DNA from: Fistularia commersonii
Taxonomy: Eukaryota; Chordata; Actinopteri; Syngnathiformes; Fistulariidae
Reading direction: 5' to 3'
DNA length: 64,000 bases
NCBI GenBank assembly: GCA_037954325.1
Contig: JBBMNZ010000019.1
Location: forward strand, 14,681,001 to 14,745,000
Below, one piece after another: positions 42,000 to 54,070 of the stretch. The notes beneath the pieces were generated by a model. That model was not told the origin of the DNA, did not search any database, and saw only the letters and a program-made list of their open reading frames with translations. How positions within the stretch are numbered: the first letter of the stretch is position 1; each line of letters starts with the position of its first letter. The position numbers and the translations under genes were made by a program.

Positions 42000-42725
42000 C
42001 GCCTAAACGCACTCTATGAGACGAGGACAGCAAAGAGAGATTTGCAGGTGATGCTTTCAATTCCCAAACAGGAAACTGAGTGTGAAAATACAGCTGCATG
42101 GTTGGTTTAGGTCTTTGCCGGATTATTTGCCTCCGCTTTCTCTTCCCATGGTGTTTCAGGCATTCTATTCTATTAAGTTTCCAGCTCTGCTTCCTGTTGT
42201 TTGTTTTTGTTTACTTAATAAATTCTGGATATTAGATTCCACCCTCCCAGACTTGTACCTGCCGTCCGACAGCGACTCCCTCTACCGCACTACTTTTCAG
42301 AGGAAGTCATTGTACTTTCTACTCTGTCACTTTTACCTGCAAGTAAAGCACCTGTTATCTTGCAGGGTTACAGTTCTTCGTATCTCCGGTTTTGTGTTGA
42401 ATTCTCAGTTATCGTCATCCACTCGACTCAGTCGTGGAGTAGATGTCATTATTGGTTAAGAAAAAGTCTCATCCCGCTTCACAAACCAAATGAAATCAAA
42501 GATTCCTCTTGGCTCAGCTGGGGAACGTAGCAGTACAGAGACAAATCACTACATAGTGGGAAAAGTATCTAAAGATACCATTAATACCTTTAACAGAGTG
42601 CTTGGATGCGACTCTGAAAAATTCAGGCAGTATTGGTTAAAAAAACACTACAAAATAACAACAACAATAATACTAATAATAGTGAGATGTCAATAATCAT
42701 AATAACAATAATTATATGATAATAA
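42000..42725. other. intergenic, nothing assigned
   Basis: A 125-codon open frame at 42082-42459 has no recognisable family. TTACTTAATAAATTCTGG at about 42210 resembles retroelement 3' ends but is not conclusive. Confidence 0.35.
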
Positions 42726-42732
42726 TCTTAAT

Positions 42733-42779
42733 ACTACTGCTACTACTACTACCAACAACAACAACAACAACAACAACAG
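42733..42779. repeat. (ACT)n/(CAA)n microsatellite
   Basis: Adjoining TAC and AAC triplet runs. Confidence 0.9.
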
Positions 42780-42959
42780 CAATAATGATTCAATATATTT
42801 CAAAATAATAGATTTTTTTTTGCGGGGGGGATTTTTACAGGTGGAGACATGCTAACAACAGCATGGTTGTGACTTAATATAACTCAAGAAAGGATGGTTG
42901 TGAACTTTAGCTGTTGTTTGGAAATGTGTTCAAATCCCCTTTGGCCTTGTGGAAGGCCT

Positions 42960-43800
42960 TGCCTTCACAGGGCATAGATTTGGAACAGAGTGTAAAACAG
43001 CCAGATTAGCTTCCCCAATTAAAAAGTTCAAAAATTGGCTTTTCATATAATTGTTTTTGTCTTATTTGACGCAACAAATATAAACAGGGCCAGAGTAAGT
43101 GAGGCCAAAAAGGTAGAAAACATTTGTTTGGAGGCTGAAAAGATCAGTGAGCCTCCTACACTAAAAATACACTTGAAAATATTAAATTCATTTTTAGACA
43201 GCTCACAGAAAGGACACTTGCTCACAATGGAGGTATTCATCCTAGCTAAGAATGCGCTCGCTACAATAGCGGCGCGTATCCTCCTCTGCAGGTCACCAGT
43301 CCAGTTCTTTCAAGGTGACTTTGCACTAAGACCAGAAGTGTATCCCAGCCAGGACATGGTCTTCCAAAGGAAGCGGTGTTCAACATGGATAAATATATTT
43401 TTCTTGATCTAATGAGATCAAACCCATTTTCACAAACAGTGAACGGCAGACCTTCAAAACTTCCCGAAAGAGGTAGACTTTATCTACAGTGGACCTGTAA
43501 ATATGGACAACCTGGTCCATAGATGCTCTCAGCCTGATGGTCAAGACTTTGGAGAGGATTTATAGTCGGCGCACAGGAGAGACACCTCTTGGCAGGTTTT
43601 TATCTGTTGAAGGTAGCTGTGAACCTGCAGCCAGACATTCATGAAAATCATCATTGTCTAAAATGTCAACGTGATTGGCTAAGAGGTCTCAGTAAGCTTT
43701 ATAAAAGTCAACCGCCAGCCCATCTTTGCCTGGGGCTTTGCGGTCCATCCTGCATGTGGAGATCTTTTGCACTCAAGCTTAGCATCGATTTCTGCGGAGA
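42960..43800 (-). pseudogene. Tx1 LINE ORF2 fragment, reverse transcriptase and C-terminus
   Basis: Recognisable blocks in order are RKAPGKDGLAVDFYKAY, VSLLCADYK|ILSKVLTIRLRASMDQV, KVYLFREVLKVCRSLF, KMGLISLDQEK, VEHRFLWKTMSWLGYTSGL. The sequence then jumps to LQRRIRAAIVASAFLARMNT, SKCPFCELSKNEFNIFKC and LLNFLIGEANLAV. The YxDD catalytic block between these is deleted and several frameshifts are present. Confidence 0.85.
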
Positions 43801-44999
43801 CCTGAGGTACTTCTCCACAGAAGTCCTCAAACATCTCATTTTTCAGGAAACTTGACTGTCCTCTTTCTTATCTGGTTGGTTATCAACTCCTGCCCTGTGT
43901 CTGACAACAGGGAGCGCTGTTCCTTGATGTTGCCCATTGTCATCACTGATATTGTTGTTTGTTATAGTTGTCTATTGCCTGTTTTCTTGCTAAATCCTGT
44001 CTTTTGTCTTTCTATTTATGAATTTATATTTCTATATTTTTAATAATATCATATTCATATTTATTTCCCTTTTTTTCTCAGACATTATAACCGTTACCGG
44101 AACCGTAATTTCCTCTATGGGGATCAATAAAGTTTGCTCAATCTTATCTTATCCGTGATTTGGGACCTGACCAGCGCACCCTGTACTTTTGTGTCTACCC
44201 GTTGGCTAAGTTGGCCAAGGTAATTTCTTTGCTTTTGAGAGTCTCAAAAGCCAAGTGAACTCACCGATTGGTCCCAGTCCCACAATGTCAGTCTCCAGAT
44301 CCTCGATAAATCCGGTGATGGCGTATGTGACATCAGATTAGAACCTTCCTGTGGTCCAAGCACTGCCTCTAACAGCTAAAATTATCTTCCCTTTGTCTAA
44401 AAACCAGGCCAGAAATAATTGAGTGTGTCTTGAGTTAAAACTGAAGTGCCAGTAGACACTTTTAGGAAGGATTCTTCTAATAAAAACCTTACCTACAAGC
44501 AATGAATGCTCTGTATAACTGACAAGTAATCTCCTGCAAGTTTTTAAAATGGTGTTCAAAAATGCACAACCGGTCAGGACCATGTGAACAAGCTGTAAGT
44601 TTGTTCTCAGTGCAAATAAAATCACCTCTTAAGAAAATGTATTCGCAAGACCTGCGGTCTTTTAATTTCTCATTGACTCATTGAAAAAGAACTGTCTCTG
44701 AACCTCCGTTTGTAATCAAATAAATATTGATTACAACGAAGGTAAAACGGTCAAAGGTGGCACCCATGTAGAGTGCGAATAGGTGGTGCGATGATGGGGG
44801 TTCTGCCCAGCAACATACTCATGTAGTTGTCTTCTGGAAATACCTTTCTTTAATCATACACTTCTTAGTTGGCAAAATCTATTTCTATCTGTTTTTGCAG
44901 CTGTGCTTCACTAAATGATAAAACACTGGTATGAAATGCTTTCATGCATTTATTCTGCTGAAGGTGGCTTTTCAGCAGAGTAGCAAAGTTTTCCCTGGC

Positions 45000-45420
45000 A
45001 GGTCGACGGCGAGTTGGGGAGTGAAACATCACTGTCACCCGAACAGCGGCCCTCATGTTGCCGCCGTCCGAGACCGTGTTTCCCTGCCACCTGCTCGCCA
45101 GCCCTCGTAGCGTTCAGCGCCAGCTTTCGCTCGCTCCTCCTCTGTTTTGGCAGCGGAGTTGCTGAAGCTTCCTGCTCCATCATCTCCTCTGTCACAGCAT
45201 TTTCGTTTGGGTTTACCTGTTCACTGACTTCATGAACGGAAACACTTCATGTGCGAGGATGTCGCGAACAACATGTAGTCAAAGGCTTCGTACCTCTGTC
45301 TCCACCAGCCGGAGAGCCTGCTCCACCTTCTCCATAAACAGAACGGCAGATCCGTTCATCCGTGCACCGACGGATCTGTGACTGATCAACGCTCCCACAG
45401 ACAAAGCCACCTCCTCCATC
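45000..45420 (-). pseudogene. Tx1 LINE ORF1-like fragment
   Basis: Starts MEEVALSVGALISHRSVGAR, then MNGSAVLFMEKVEQALRLVE. After a gap it continues FDYMLFATSSHMKCF. The MN-(G/N)-(A/S)-V-(V/L)-F-(L/M)-EKV and FDY-FAT-KCF motifs are those of Tx1-type ORF1 proteins before their zinc knuckle. A stop follows and the rest (EEMMEQEASATPLPKQRRSE...) is low-complexity. Confidence 0.7.
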
Positions 45421-45799
45421 TTCCGCTCCTGTACTGATACCGTGCTCCCATGTTAGCTTGGAGAAGCCGCTGACGTAAGCCAAAGAGCATGGAGACGGCT
45501 ACCAAAAAAGAAGAAAAAAAACACGAAACCCTTAGACGCACACAATTTAACCACTAACACGACTATATCACACCACACAGGGCAAAAAAAATGACGGAAG
45601 AAAATACACTTTCACCTAAAATACGGTCTTCAACTTGGACTTCCCGTCTCCAGGAAGAAGAAGAACAACAATGATTAAAAATAATAATAGTAATGATTAT
45701 AATATTTTTATTGTCCTAAGGGGGACGAATAACATTTTTTGAATTTGCATTTGAAAAAAAAAATATATATATATATTAATGATAATATAAAGCATCTCA

Positions 45800-45895
45800 G
45801 GTGAGGGATGATATGTCTTCAAAAGAAAAAAAGTCCAGTTGCCATGACAAGAAGCTTTCACCATGACCTGGATGACTGAGAACCTCCACAGACAA
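45800..45895 (+). repeat. Family A repeat, 3' end only
   Basis: GTCTTCAAAAGAAAAAAAGT, CCAGTTGCCATGACAAGAAG, CATGACCTGGATGACTGAGA and an (AAT)n tail. A 40-base relic of the same end lies at about 51500-51540. Confidence 0.65.
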
Positions 45896-46089
45896 TAATG
45901 ATAACAACAATAATAAAAAAAGTATTTTCAATATATTCTTTTTATCATTTATTATTATAAATCACTAATAATCAAAATAAAACTAATGAAATAAAGTAAA
46001 TGGTTTAATTTGGTTGAGGGGTAAGCAGTATAAATGAATAACAATGACAATAATAACAATAATAAACAATAATAATTATAATATAGTGA

Positions 46090-46770
46090 GGGATTATCTG
46101 ACTTCCAGCAGTGCCTTTTCTCTCAGATTCTTTTGTCCTCCATCCAAGGCAAAGGATCTGACTTCACCGCCGACTGTTGTGCAAATGTTTCCAGACCCCC
46201 GCGTTTCCTCCTCACCTTTGAAGGCTCTTCCTCCTCTGCAGTTTCTGAGCGCGGCGCAAAGGGACGGGCAGGGAGAGGATATACATTCACTCGCCGGGGT
46301 TATATAATCCCCCGGGGAGATATTAGCATGCTCCCCCGGCTGACAGGAGGCTTTCGACCCAGACACGGGACCCCTGACCCCGGAGGCGATCCCTCACCGG
46401 TTACCCGGCTCCTCCCAGGCGTGAAAGGTGGATTCGCACTCCCCGTTGTTGCTTTCTGCTGAGCCCGTCTCTCTCTCTCCTCTCCGTCTCACCATCCATT
46501 TTCACTTCCCGCTCCCGCAGCCTTGGTTTTAATTGCTTTGAAGCCGAGCGCTCACCTCGGGGAGCTCAACAGGATGTTTTACAGAGCTTTCGGGAGACCG
46601 GCTATTAATAAATAATATCTCCCTTCCCTTCTTTCCCCCCCAGCCCTCCTTCGTCTTCACCTTCCTCCCCGACATGACGGCGAGCCGTACGGCCGAGAGG
46701 CAGCGGAAGCGGCTTTTTCGATAACCTGCTCGGTACAAGGCCGAGCCACGAGGAACGCGAAACAAAAACA
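46090..46770. other. GC/CpG-rich unique sequence
   Basis: After AT-rich DNA, this block is CpG-rich (AGACCGGCTATTAATAAATA, CGGCGAGCCGTACGGCCGAG) without a repeat or known ORF. It could be regulatory sequence; no promoter element is convincing. Confidence 0.35.
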
Positions 46771-47384
46771 CACAAAAAAAAAAGAAGGTAGAGAAATCGA
46801 ACTGTCCAGTCGCATGGAAGAAAACAAGCGATTTTTAATTATTGGTTCAAACCCGGTTTAACGGTGAATCCACGTGTAGTTCACCGGCGCCGAGAAGCAC
46901 GTGATTATTAAATCCGGCCTTATCTGGTGTGATATTGCAAAAAGGGGTCTCCGTCGCACGTGTTGCATATCAAAGACTGGCGTATTGTTTTTTTTTTTTC
47001 TTCTTTTTTTTTTAATCCTGCGCCGGCAGTTAATAGATTCCGCGCTGCAAGGGAGGAAGTTATAATCAAGTCAGCTTGATTAAACCGTCATCAAAACAGT
47101 ATGTCTAATTATCATTCCAAGGAAAATTGGCAGAGGCTTTAAAAAAATAAAAAAAAAATCTTCGCTCACTTCCTCCACTTCTTATTATGTGATGCTCCGT
47201 GTTTTCGCTTCATCTTTTCGCGCTCGCATGGGCGGCGCCCGTGTTTTATCACCGCCATGTTTTTAGTCGATCGACAGGGCCACCCTTTTGCAGAGGAGCA
47301 GCTTTATTTCAGTTGCCAAAAGAGACGGCCCGAGCCAACGCGGCCAGATCCGATAGGGAAGCCAAATCCAAAAATGTACAAATA

Positions 47385-47446
47385 TAAATAAATCAATAAA
47401 TAAATAAATAAATAAATAGATAAATAAATAAATAAATAAATAAATC
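47385..47446. repeat. (AAAT)n microsatellite
   Basis: About 15 AAAT units with one GATA interruption. Confidence 0.95.
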
Positions 47447-47449
47447 TCA

Positions 47450-48820
47450 GACACAACAACAGCAAAATAAATATCGTGTGAATAAATAATGATAATTAAT
47501 AAATGATACAATCAACAAATATTTCGGCGGGGGCGGAGCTGATTTCTCATTTGAATCAACGTGAGCTTGGATGGATAGAATCGTTTTGTCCCAATGAACC
47601 AAAACTGGTCTATGGTCTCACATTTTTCTCACATTACTCTGTAAAAGTATTGGTATTCATTCATTCATGCTTTTGCTGTTGTGAAAATGACATTTGATGC
47701 AAAATTGTAATCATTCACTCATTCATCCGATGCCAGGTGGTTCCATTCACTTGTTCATTCACGTCATATAACGACAATTTGCTCATTCATTCACTCGCCA
47801 TACAGAGAAATGAAAACATTCACTCAATTCAATTCTCCAATTCTCTTTTTGAAAGAAGAATCGGAGGAAGACGGTGCAAAAACGAACGGATAAATGATCT
47901 GAAACAGAGATTATGGGATGTTTCTGGGCGCCCACCTTGGGCGAGCGGCCGGATTCCCATTGGCTCCCCGGTCTCTGCGACTAATTAGATGTTGTAATGT
48001 ACCATGATGGGCAGAGGAGATACTGAAGTTGAGAAAGGAGGACGGGGCTATTAGATCGATCTGCTCCCGAATGATAAAGGAATTGATCGCGCGGGGGGGG
48101 GTGCCGGCGTTTCCTAATGAGGAAGAATAGCCATTAGTGATAGAATTAGCAGATACGTGGACGATCTCTCACGCTGATTAAAAAGGCTTATGAGTTCAGA
48201 GGCCCGTTTGTCCTGCACCACTGGGCGGGAGGAGGAGGAGGATCTCCTCTGCACTGTGAACGTGTTAATCCGTCCGCACGGTATTAACCGTAACACAGAA
48301 ATGATGAATTCAGTGTCAAGAGCTCATCCTTCTAAAAAAAAGTTACACCGTTCAAGAAAGTTGTGGGCATCTTCTCGTGACGCCATCGGCCTCGATCCCG
48401 TGAAGGTTCTAGGAACTGTTAAAAGTTCGATGACGAACCTCGTTTCCAGAAGATCCTGGGAGCCTCCTTGTGCCCAAATGATCTGCTCTGCCGATCTTCC
48501 AATCGAGTGCCGTCCAGACATCTTAAGACTTTGGAAAGATTTGGACGCTCGCATTGAAAGCCAAATTTTTCAGTTTTAGTCTCTCAGACTGAGATTTTTC
48601 ACAGCCTTCCAGGGTCACTATTTACAACTATAACTCAATTCTTATAGCATTTTTCCCATAATGCAATGCTTCATACACCAGGCTGTCAGGATGCCGCACT
48701 CCCATTCACCAAAACGCTATGAATATGTTGCAATATTACCACTTTTTTGCACCTCTGCTATTTTACACTGTCACAGAAAAAAAAAAAACCATCATGCTGC
48801 TTGCATGTGCCATATACCAT
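47450..48820. other. intergenic, nothing firm
   Basis: 47650-47830 has ATTCATTCAC-type relics of family B. A 129-codon ORF at 48190-48579 has no family I know. Confidence 0.4.
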
Positions 48821-48827
48821 TATGGTA

Positions 48828-49401
48828 TTACTTTAATTTCCGGACTATAAGCCGTTACTTTTTTCACGGCAGTCAACATTAATCCATCCATCTTCTGATG
48901 CTTTGAACACTACGGCTTAAACAATGATGCGGCTAATTTATGGATTTTTTTTGGGGGGGGTGCTAACAGGCCTCACGCTGCCAAAACATTTAGCCTTGTC
49001 ACATCGGACCAATGAAATTATCGGAAAATTCAGAGGCCGATCAATTCCGACACCGAAGAAGACAACTTTCATGGTTCTATTGTGCAGGTAGAAAACCAAG
49101 AGTAGGACAAAGACGGGATAGAAAATGGATGGATGGATGGACTTTTCCTTGTGTTATTATTTATTATTAGTCTTTTTCATGAGCCGTGTTAAAAGCATTT
49201 CCAGTACGTATTCGTGGATGTTACCAGTATCTATTTTATTGAAAAAAATGCTTCTGTGTAACATCTTTCTGTGTAAATATCTCGTGTTACAACCTGTGGC
49301 TTATAGACAAGTGTGGCTTATATATATACATATATTTATTTGTTTACTTTTAGCCGATGTTGCTTATATTCAGGTGTGCTCAATAGGCCGGAAATGATGG
49401 T
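48828..49401 (+). mobile_element. Family D DNA element, copy 3 (about 574 bp)
   Basis: TTTAATTTCCGGACTATAAG at the left, AGGCCGGAAATGATGGTA at the right. Internally GATGCGGCTAATTTATGGAT and GCTTATAGACAAGTGTGGCT, collinear with copy 1 throughout. The acidic peptide NSDTEEDNFHG is followed by a frame ending in TAG at the equivalent place. Confidence 0.75.
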
Positions 49402-49529
49402 ACATACAGCCCTCTATATTCAAATGACACATATTTATACACTTCAGTCTTCATGCCCTCAAATGTCTGTCATCTTGTCACCTCACCAGCAGTTTCTATC
49501 TGCGTGCACTTTATACCTCATAGTTAAAT

Positions 49530-49705
49530 GTTAACTGTTTAGTGTAACAGTGCACTTTATTGTTTGATTTGCACTCTTTTATTATTGTTGGTCTGTTAAT
49601 CTCATGTTATCGTGGGATTGGGATAAACGTCTTCTGGATTCCTCTGTATGTCCAGTACATGTGGAAAAACTGCCAATAAAGCTAACTTTGACGTTGACTT
49701 TTAAC
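49530..49705 (+). mobile_element. Family F retroelement tail, copy 1
   Basis: TTAATCTCATGTTATCGTGG, CCTCTGTATGTCCAGTACAT, CCAATAAAGCTAACTTTGAC. It has its own AATAAA and a (TTGAC)n end. Confidence 0.65.
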
Positions 49706-50264
49706 TTCACCTTGTATTTGCAGAGCCTCAATTTTCCATCCCCTTTCTCCACTAGGTGGTGATACGTAGGAGAATTGAGATGGTCCAAGTTGGGCTGTTC
49801 TGCCCACATCTACAACATCCGCTCCCCTTTCTGGACGCTCCATCCTGATTATCCTTCTCCGCTCCCGTTCATCCATACGGCCAACAAATACCGTCTCTGC
49901 TGCCAATACCCCTCTGGTGATTGTTTGTCTACCAGCCTCTCTGTTTCCGGTTTCATGTGAGCTCATCTATTGGTAGTTGGTGGTGTTACGTCACTGCCGA
50001 GACTGAGACTTGGGATAATATTGAGCACTTACTGTCGTAAGACCAAGACTAGGAAAGGAACACCTTATACTGAACTATTACTAACAATATCACTATCAAC
50101 TATCATTTTTTTGGCAAGATGGCAGGTGGGAGGACGCTGGCGCGTTTGGCTGCCGCTTCCCGCTCTCCAACCAATCAACCAAACCAAAGACAAAGGCTCA
50201 CCTGGACAATGTCCAGCAAGCTACCAAACTAGCTTGCCGACCTGAGCAGAGTGGCTGGCTAGCT

Positions 50265-50435
50265 AGCCTCTGAAAACTCCAGATCCCGACGGCGACCTGA
50301 GCAGGCTGGCTGGCTGGCTAGCTAGCCGGCTAGCCTCTCGAAACTCTGGATCTCGACGGTGACCTAGCTGGCCGGCTTGCTGGCTAGCTAGCCGGCCAGC
50401 CTCTCGAAACTCCGGATCCCGATGGCGCCTAGCAA
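50265..50435. repeat. 66-67 bp tandem repeat, about 2.5 to 3 copies
   Basis: Units begin GCCTCTCGAAACTC(C/T)GGATC and contain a GGCTAGCTAGCCGGC palindromic block; a partial unit lies just upstream (50225-50264). Confidence 0.85.
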
Positions 50436-50599
50436 GACTGCATTTCCATCGGCCGAAATCTTCTTGCTCCTCCTGCTCCACCATCTCTCCCTCCACCAAA
50501 AATCCATCTCCGACATCCAGCTCCAACACTTGCTTCCTCACAGCAGCACGACACTCAGCTGCAAACCGGCGAAGCTCCTCCAGCTTGTCCCTGGACTGG

Positions 50600-50735
50600 C
50601 GCTCATCGCTCTGCAATTATGGACTTCTTCCCAATAATTCTGTGTATGTTCTGTTCCCTCCGTTTTTTACTTGTGAAGCGTCTTTGAGTGTCATGAAAAG
50701 CGCTATAAAAATCCCATGTATTATTATTATTATTG
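50600..50735 (+). mobile_element. LINE 3' tail with (ATT)n
   Basis: TTTGAGTGTCATGAAAAGCG followed by CTATAAAAATCCCATGTATT and ATT repeats: a typical teleost non-LTR 3' end. Confidence 0.65.
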
Positions 50736-51224
50736 CTATTATCAAGATGACAGCAGCGACACCAGTAAAACCCCTTAGATTTCCTTCCGACTTTTAGCTT
50801 TTAGTCTGCAGCCGTGAAACTCGTCAGGCGCAAACCAAATGTTTGAAACTGAGGAGCTAAAGCTGCATTATATCTAGAAGGTCAAAGGTCAATGTTGGTG
50901 TATTGTATAAGAGTCTCACTGTCAGAACATCCTAGGGGCGTGAGGGATGTGGAGCGCAGAAAGCACTCGAGTACTTTATCGCAGTTCCAAATTACGCGTA
51001 TTGTTACATTTTATTAGCGACCCCGTGTCCGTCTGAGAACTCAATTTGAGTTTAATTTACCAATGACCAAATAAGGCGTTGAGTTAATTTTCTGTTGCTC
51101 CTGCTGGCCCGGTTCAGCACATTGCATGGCAGCTCTGCGCACTTCCTCCCGACTTCCTAGTGGTGCGCGAATGGATGAATGAATGAATGGATGAATGGAT
51201 GAATGGATGAATGGATCCAGTGTA

Positions 51225-51310
51225 AAGTCAAAGTCAGCTTTATTGTGAATTTCTCTGCTCGTACCAGACAAACAGAAGTATGGAGAGAACGTTTCTCACA
51301 ATCCCACGGG
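51225..51310 (-). mobile_element. Family F retroelement tail, copy 2
   Basis: The reverse complement of GTCAGCTTTATTGTGAATTT...GTACCAGACAAACAGAAGTA...CCCACGGGGGACATG matches copy 1. A short (GAATG)n lies just upstream (51172-51216). Confidence 0.6.
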
Positions 51311-51539
51311 GGACATGAAATGAATAAAATAAAATAACAAAACAATGCAAATTGTTGCAAATGTTACATTACATACAACAGTAAGCAAACTATGAGGTAT
51401 AAAGTGCATGTAGATACAAACTACTGATAATGTGATAAAGTGACAGATGTTTTTTTTTTGTACAGTTAAGTTCAAAGGTCAGTAAGTTATACCATAACTT
51501 ACTGACCATCACCTGGATGACTTAAAACCTCAAGACATG

Positions 51540-53260
51540 TATTTATATATACTGTATATTGTATATATTTGTATATATACCCTATTTGAAAGGATGAATG
51601 GTGTTAGGTCTCTACATGATGTATGAATGAATGCTTGAATGTCTCTCTATGTGGCCCAATGATCGGGGCGACGGCTCATGTTGGGGGTGATTCGGCGCAA
51701 ACGACATGAATCCCCCAAAAATTGGCAGCCCAACTCGCAGGCTGCAATATTCGAGAAGAAACCATAGAAATGCCAACAAAAGGCCATTGATTTTTCTTGC
51801 GTGTGTGTATGTGCGTGTGTGTGTGTATGTGTGTGTGTGTATGTGTGCATGAAGATCAACTCTCTCTCTCTCTCTCTCCATATATAAACATAACAATACA
51901 AATATTCTACCACACTTTGGGTCCTGTATGGCTGATTTTCAGCACAATATATGACGAAAGACAGCACCGTTTTCACATGCACGCACACACACACACACAC
52001 ACACGAAAAATCAATGGCCTTTTGTTGTTGCTGTTTCTATGACTTCTTCTTCAATATCGCAGCCGCTAAGCTAAGCTGCCATTTTATTTTTTGTGGATTT
52101 GTAGCTTTCGCGCTGAGTCGCCCCCCCCAGACCAATCACAGGTCTCGCAATTTTTACGAACACTTGATTATTTTAGAGTTTTAATCCGCGCCATTTAGTG
52201 GTTGATTTACCACCTTAAACATGTCATTTGCCGCCATGATTCCCTCTAACAGGCTGAGAGATGCGATTGGATGGAACGGCCAAATTTAGATCCCAGGTAG
52301 ATTTACAAGTGTGAAGTGTTTCTCTCTGCAAATCGGCGAGATCCTAATACCCTGACGGGGAAATCTGGCTGGGGGGAGAGAGAGCGAGGCAAACAAGTGA
52401 AGCATAATCCATAACTATTGCCGCTAATCTTTTGATTTTGGGCAAATTTCCCTCCGCGGCTCAATCAAAAGGTCTATTTGCATGTTTTTTTTTTTTTTCC
52501 CCAAACAGACAAGGTTTTCATTTCCACAGTTTTTTCAGTGGATTACCTCCATTCAAAGCCTCCGTCAGAAATGGAAAGATCCCAATCTAGGCTCCTCACA
52601 TCTCAGTTTCTCTCTCATGCTTGTGTTCCATGTGGACCAGAAGAACCAAGAGAGTTAACACCCAAAGGCTGGTCGGCTTTATTTCGTGCAGGGAGTGAAG
52701 ATGAATCCCCGACAGGTAGACGAAGGGTCAACCCTCCGATAATTGAAGCCTCTGTTTTTTTATTCTCCTTCACCGCGACGCTTTCAATCGCGGCCTGACA
52801 TCAGTTTCGGGGCTTTGTGGGGGATTTTTTTCCCTCCACATCTTCCAAACAAAAAAAAAAAAAAAAAAAAAACGGTTTCGGCGGGGATGAAAAAAAAAAC
52901 AGCGGCAGGGGGCGGCGGCTGGAAAAAGCAATTAACATTCACAAATGGCGTTGGGGAAGCTGTCCGCCGAGGTTATGCGGGCGCTGAATGTCACCTACTG
53001 CCTGGGCCCACTTCCTTCATTAAACCCCCCGCATAAGGGCAGACACACTTAAATACATATTTGCATACAAATGCAGTGATTAACCCTCTAAGTGCATTAG
53101 CTTCTCACCACCGCTGCTAATGTGTCACTCGCCATTTGTCTATCTGCGCTTTAAATGAGCCGGAATAATAAGGTTTTATTGACTTGGCTGGATTGTCTAT
53201 CAGGGGTTTTAATTTAATTTAATCCCATTTTTTATTGTATTTTATTAGCTTTAATTTAAT
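51540..53260. other. intergenic with conserved-element-like stretch
   Basis: 51800-52010 holds TG and CA runs. 52190-52480 is unique and rich in CTAATC, ATCTTTTGAT and CTCAATCAAAAGG motifs of the kind bound by homeodomain and TCF/LEF proteins, so it may be an enhancer. No exon found. Confidence 0.35.
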
Positions 53261-53263
53261 TAG

Positions 53264-53385
53264 CTATTATTTTATTTTATTTTATTTTATTTTATTTTAT
53301 TTTATTTTATTTTATTTTATTCATTTTATCATATTTTATCTTATTTTATTCTATTCTATTTTATTTTATTTTATTTTATTGCTGT
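53264..53385. repeat. (TTTTA)n microsatellite
   Basis: About 22 units, interrupted near 53320-53360. Confidence 0.95.
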
Positions 53386-53863
53386 GAATCGCATAGAAAC
53401 ATTTGTAGGAATTAGGGTTGCATCTCATAGAGGAATATAGGGAGTGGGAGAAAGCTGCATTGAAAAAAAACAACAACAATACAGCACGATGGAAACGCAG
53501 CATTTCAACAAAGTATTCAAAGTATTACATAGGTGTGTCGTCATTTTTCATATCCTGGGAGCACATATTTGGGACCGTCTTTCATCCCCACCTGCCATTG
53601 TTTCTTCTTTTCCATAGTTTTTCTTCTCAGAATATTTACAAATATCTACAAATGACAACACATCTGTGTTGTAAGGCGTATTATCATGAAAGAACGAAGA
53701 AATAAACAACGAAGAGGCGACTGGCTAAATTTATTAATGAAAGGGAAATACTTTTGAGGACAAAAAAAAAAAAAAAAACATATATTGCTGTTACCGTCCG
53801 TGGCTGCAGCCTATGCCAGCTGTCACTGGCTGAGAGGCAGGTGCAGCCTGGGCCGCTCACCTG

Positions 53864-53920
53864 CCAATCACAGGGCCGCACGGAGAGATGTCCGACCAGT
53901 CGGCTTCAGACTTTTTAAGC
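53864..53920 (+). promoter_or_regulatory. candidate promoter: CCAAT box and TATA-like box
   Basis: CCAAT at 53864-53868 within a GC-rich context and TTTTTAAG at 53912-53919, spaced as in a class II promoter that would start at about 53945. The next 125 bases are CpG-rich and end in a perfect donor. Confidence 0.35.
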
Positions 53921-53944
53921 GAAGTGTGTTTTTGGTCTGGGGCA

Positions 53945-54070
53945 TTGACTCGCGAACGTCTCCATCTGTGACGCCGGAAACAGTCGCTCCACGGCGCCGC
54001 TCGCTTCTATTTACAGCTGCCGAGCAGCCGAGTCGCCACAGGGCTCATACGTTCCAGTGACACAGCAGAG
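53945..54070 (+). other. candidate noncoding first exon (possibly nrxn2)
   Basis: CpG-rich, no long ORF, ends CAGCAGAG|GTGAGTGTG at 54070/54071. Mammalian RASGRP2 is followed in the same orientation by NRXN2, whose first exon is untranslated; that synteny suggests the identity. An internal acceptor (ATTTACAG at 54015) would alternatively define a 55-nt exon. No neurexin coding sequence occurs in the remaining 10 kb. Confidence 0.3.

Larger units (their letters stand above)
42905..45480 (-). mobile_element. L1/Tx1-clade LINE, internally deleted
   Basis: Read right to left: an ORF1-like start (45420-45240), an ORF2 endonuclease-to-RT bridge with SVYWHFSF (about 44440), RT N-terminal part (43800-43280) and a C-terminal CPFC segment (43240-42990). 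An intact Tx1 element would be about twice as long. The catalytic heart of the RT is missing. Confidence 0.85.

Noticed and set aside
45247..45483. Possible first exon of a zinc-finger gene on the minus strand
   Set aside because: The motifs fit a Tx1 LINE ORF1 better, and ORF2 remnants follow in the right order and strand.
46600..46730. Pyrimidine tract, CCCCCCAG acceptor and ATGACGGCGAGC start
   Set aside because: The frame stops after 16 codons and there is no donor or homology.
48190..48579. 129-codon ORF
   Set aside because: No recognisable family, splice context or codon bias; chance ORF is the simplest reading.
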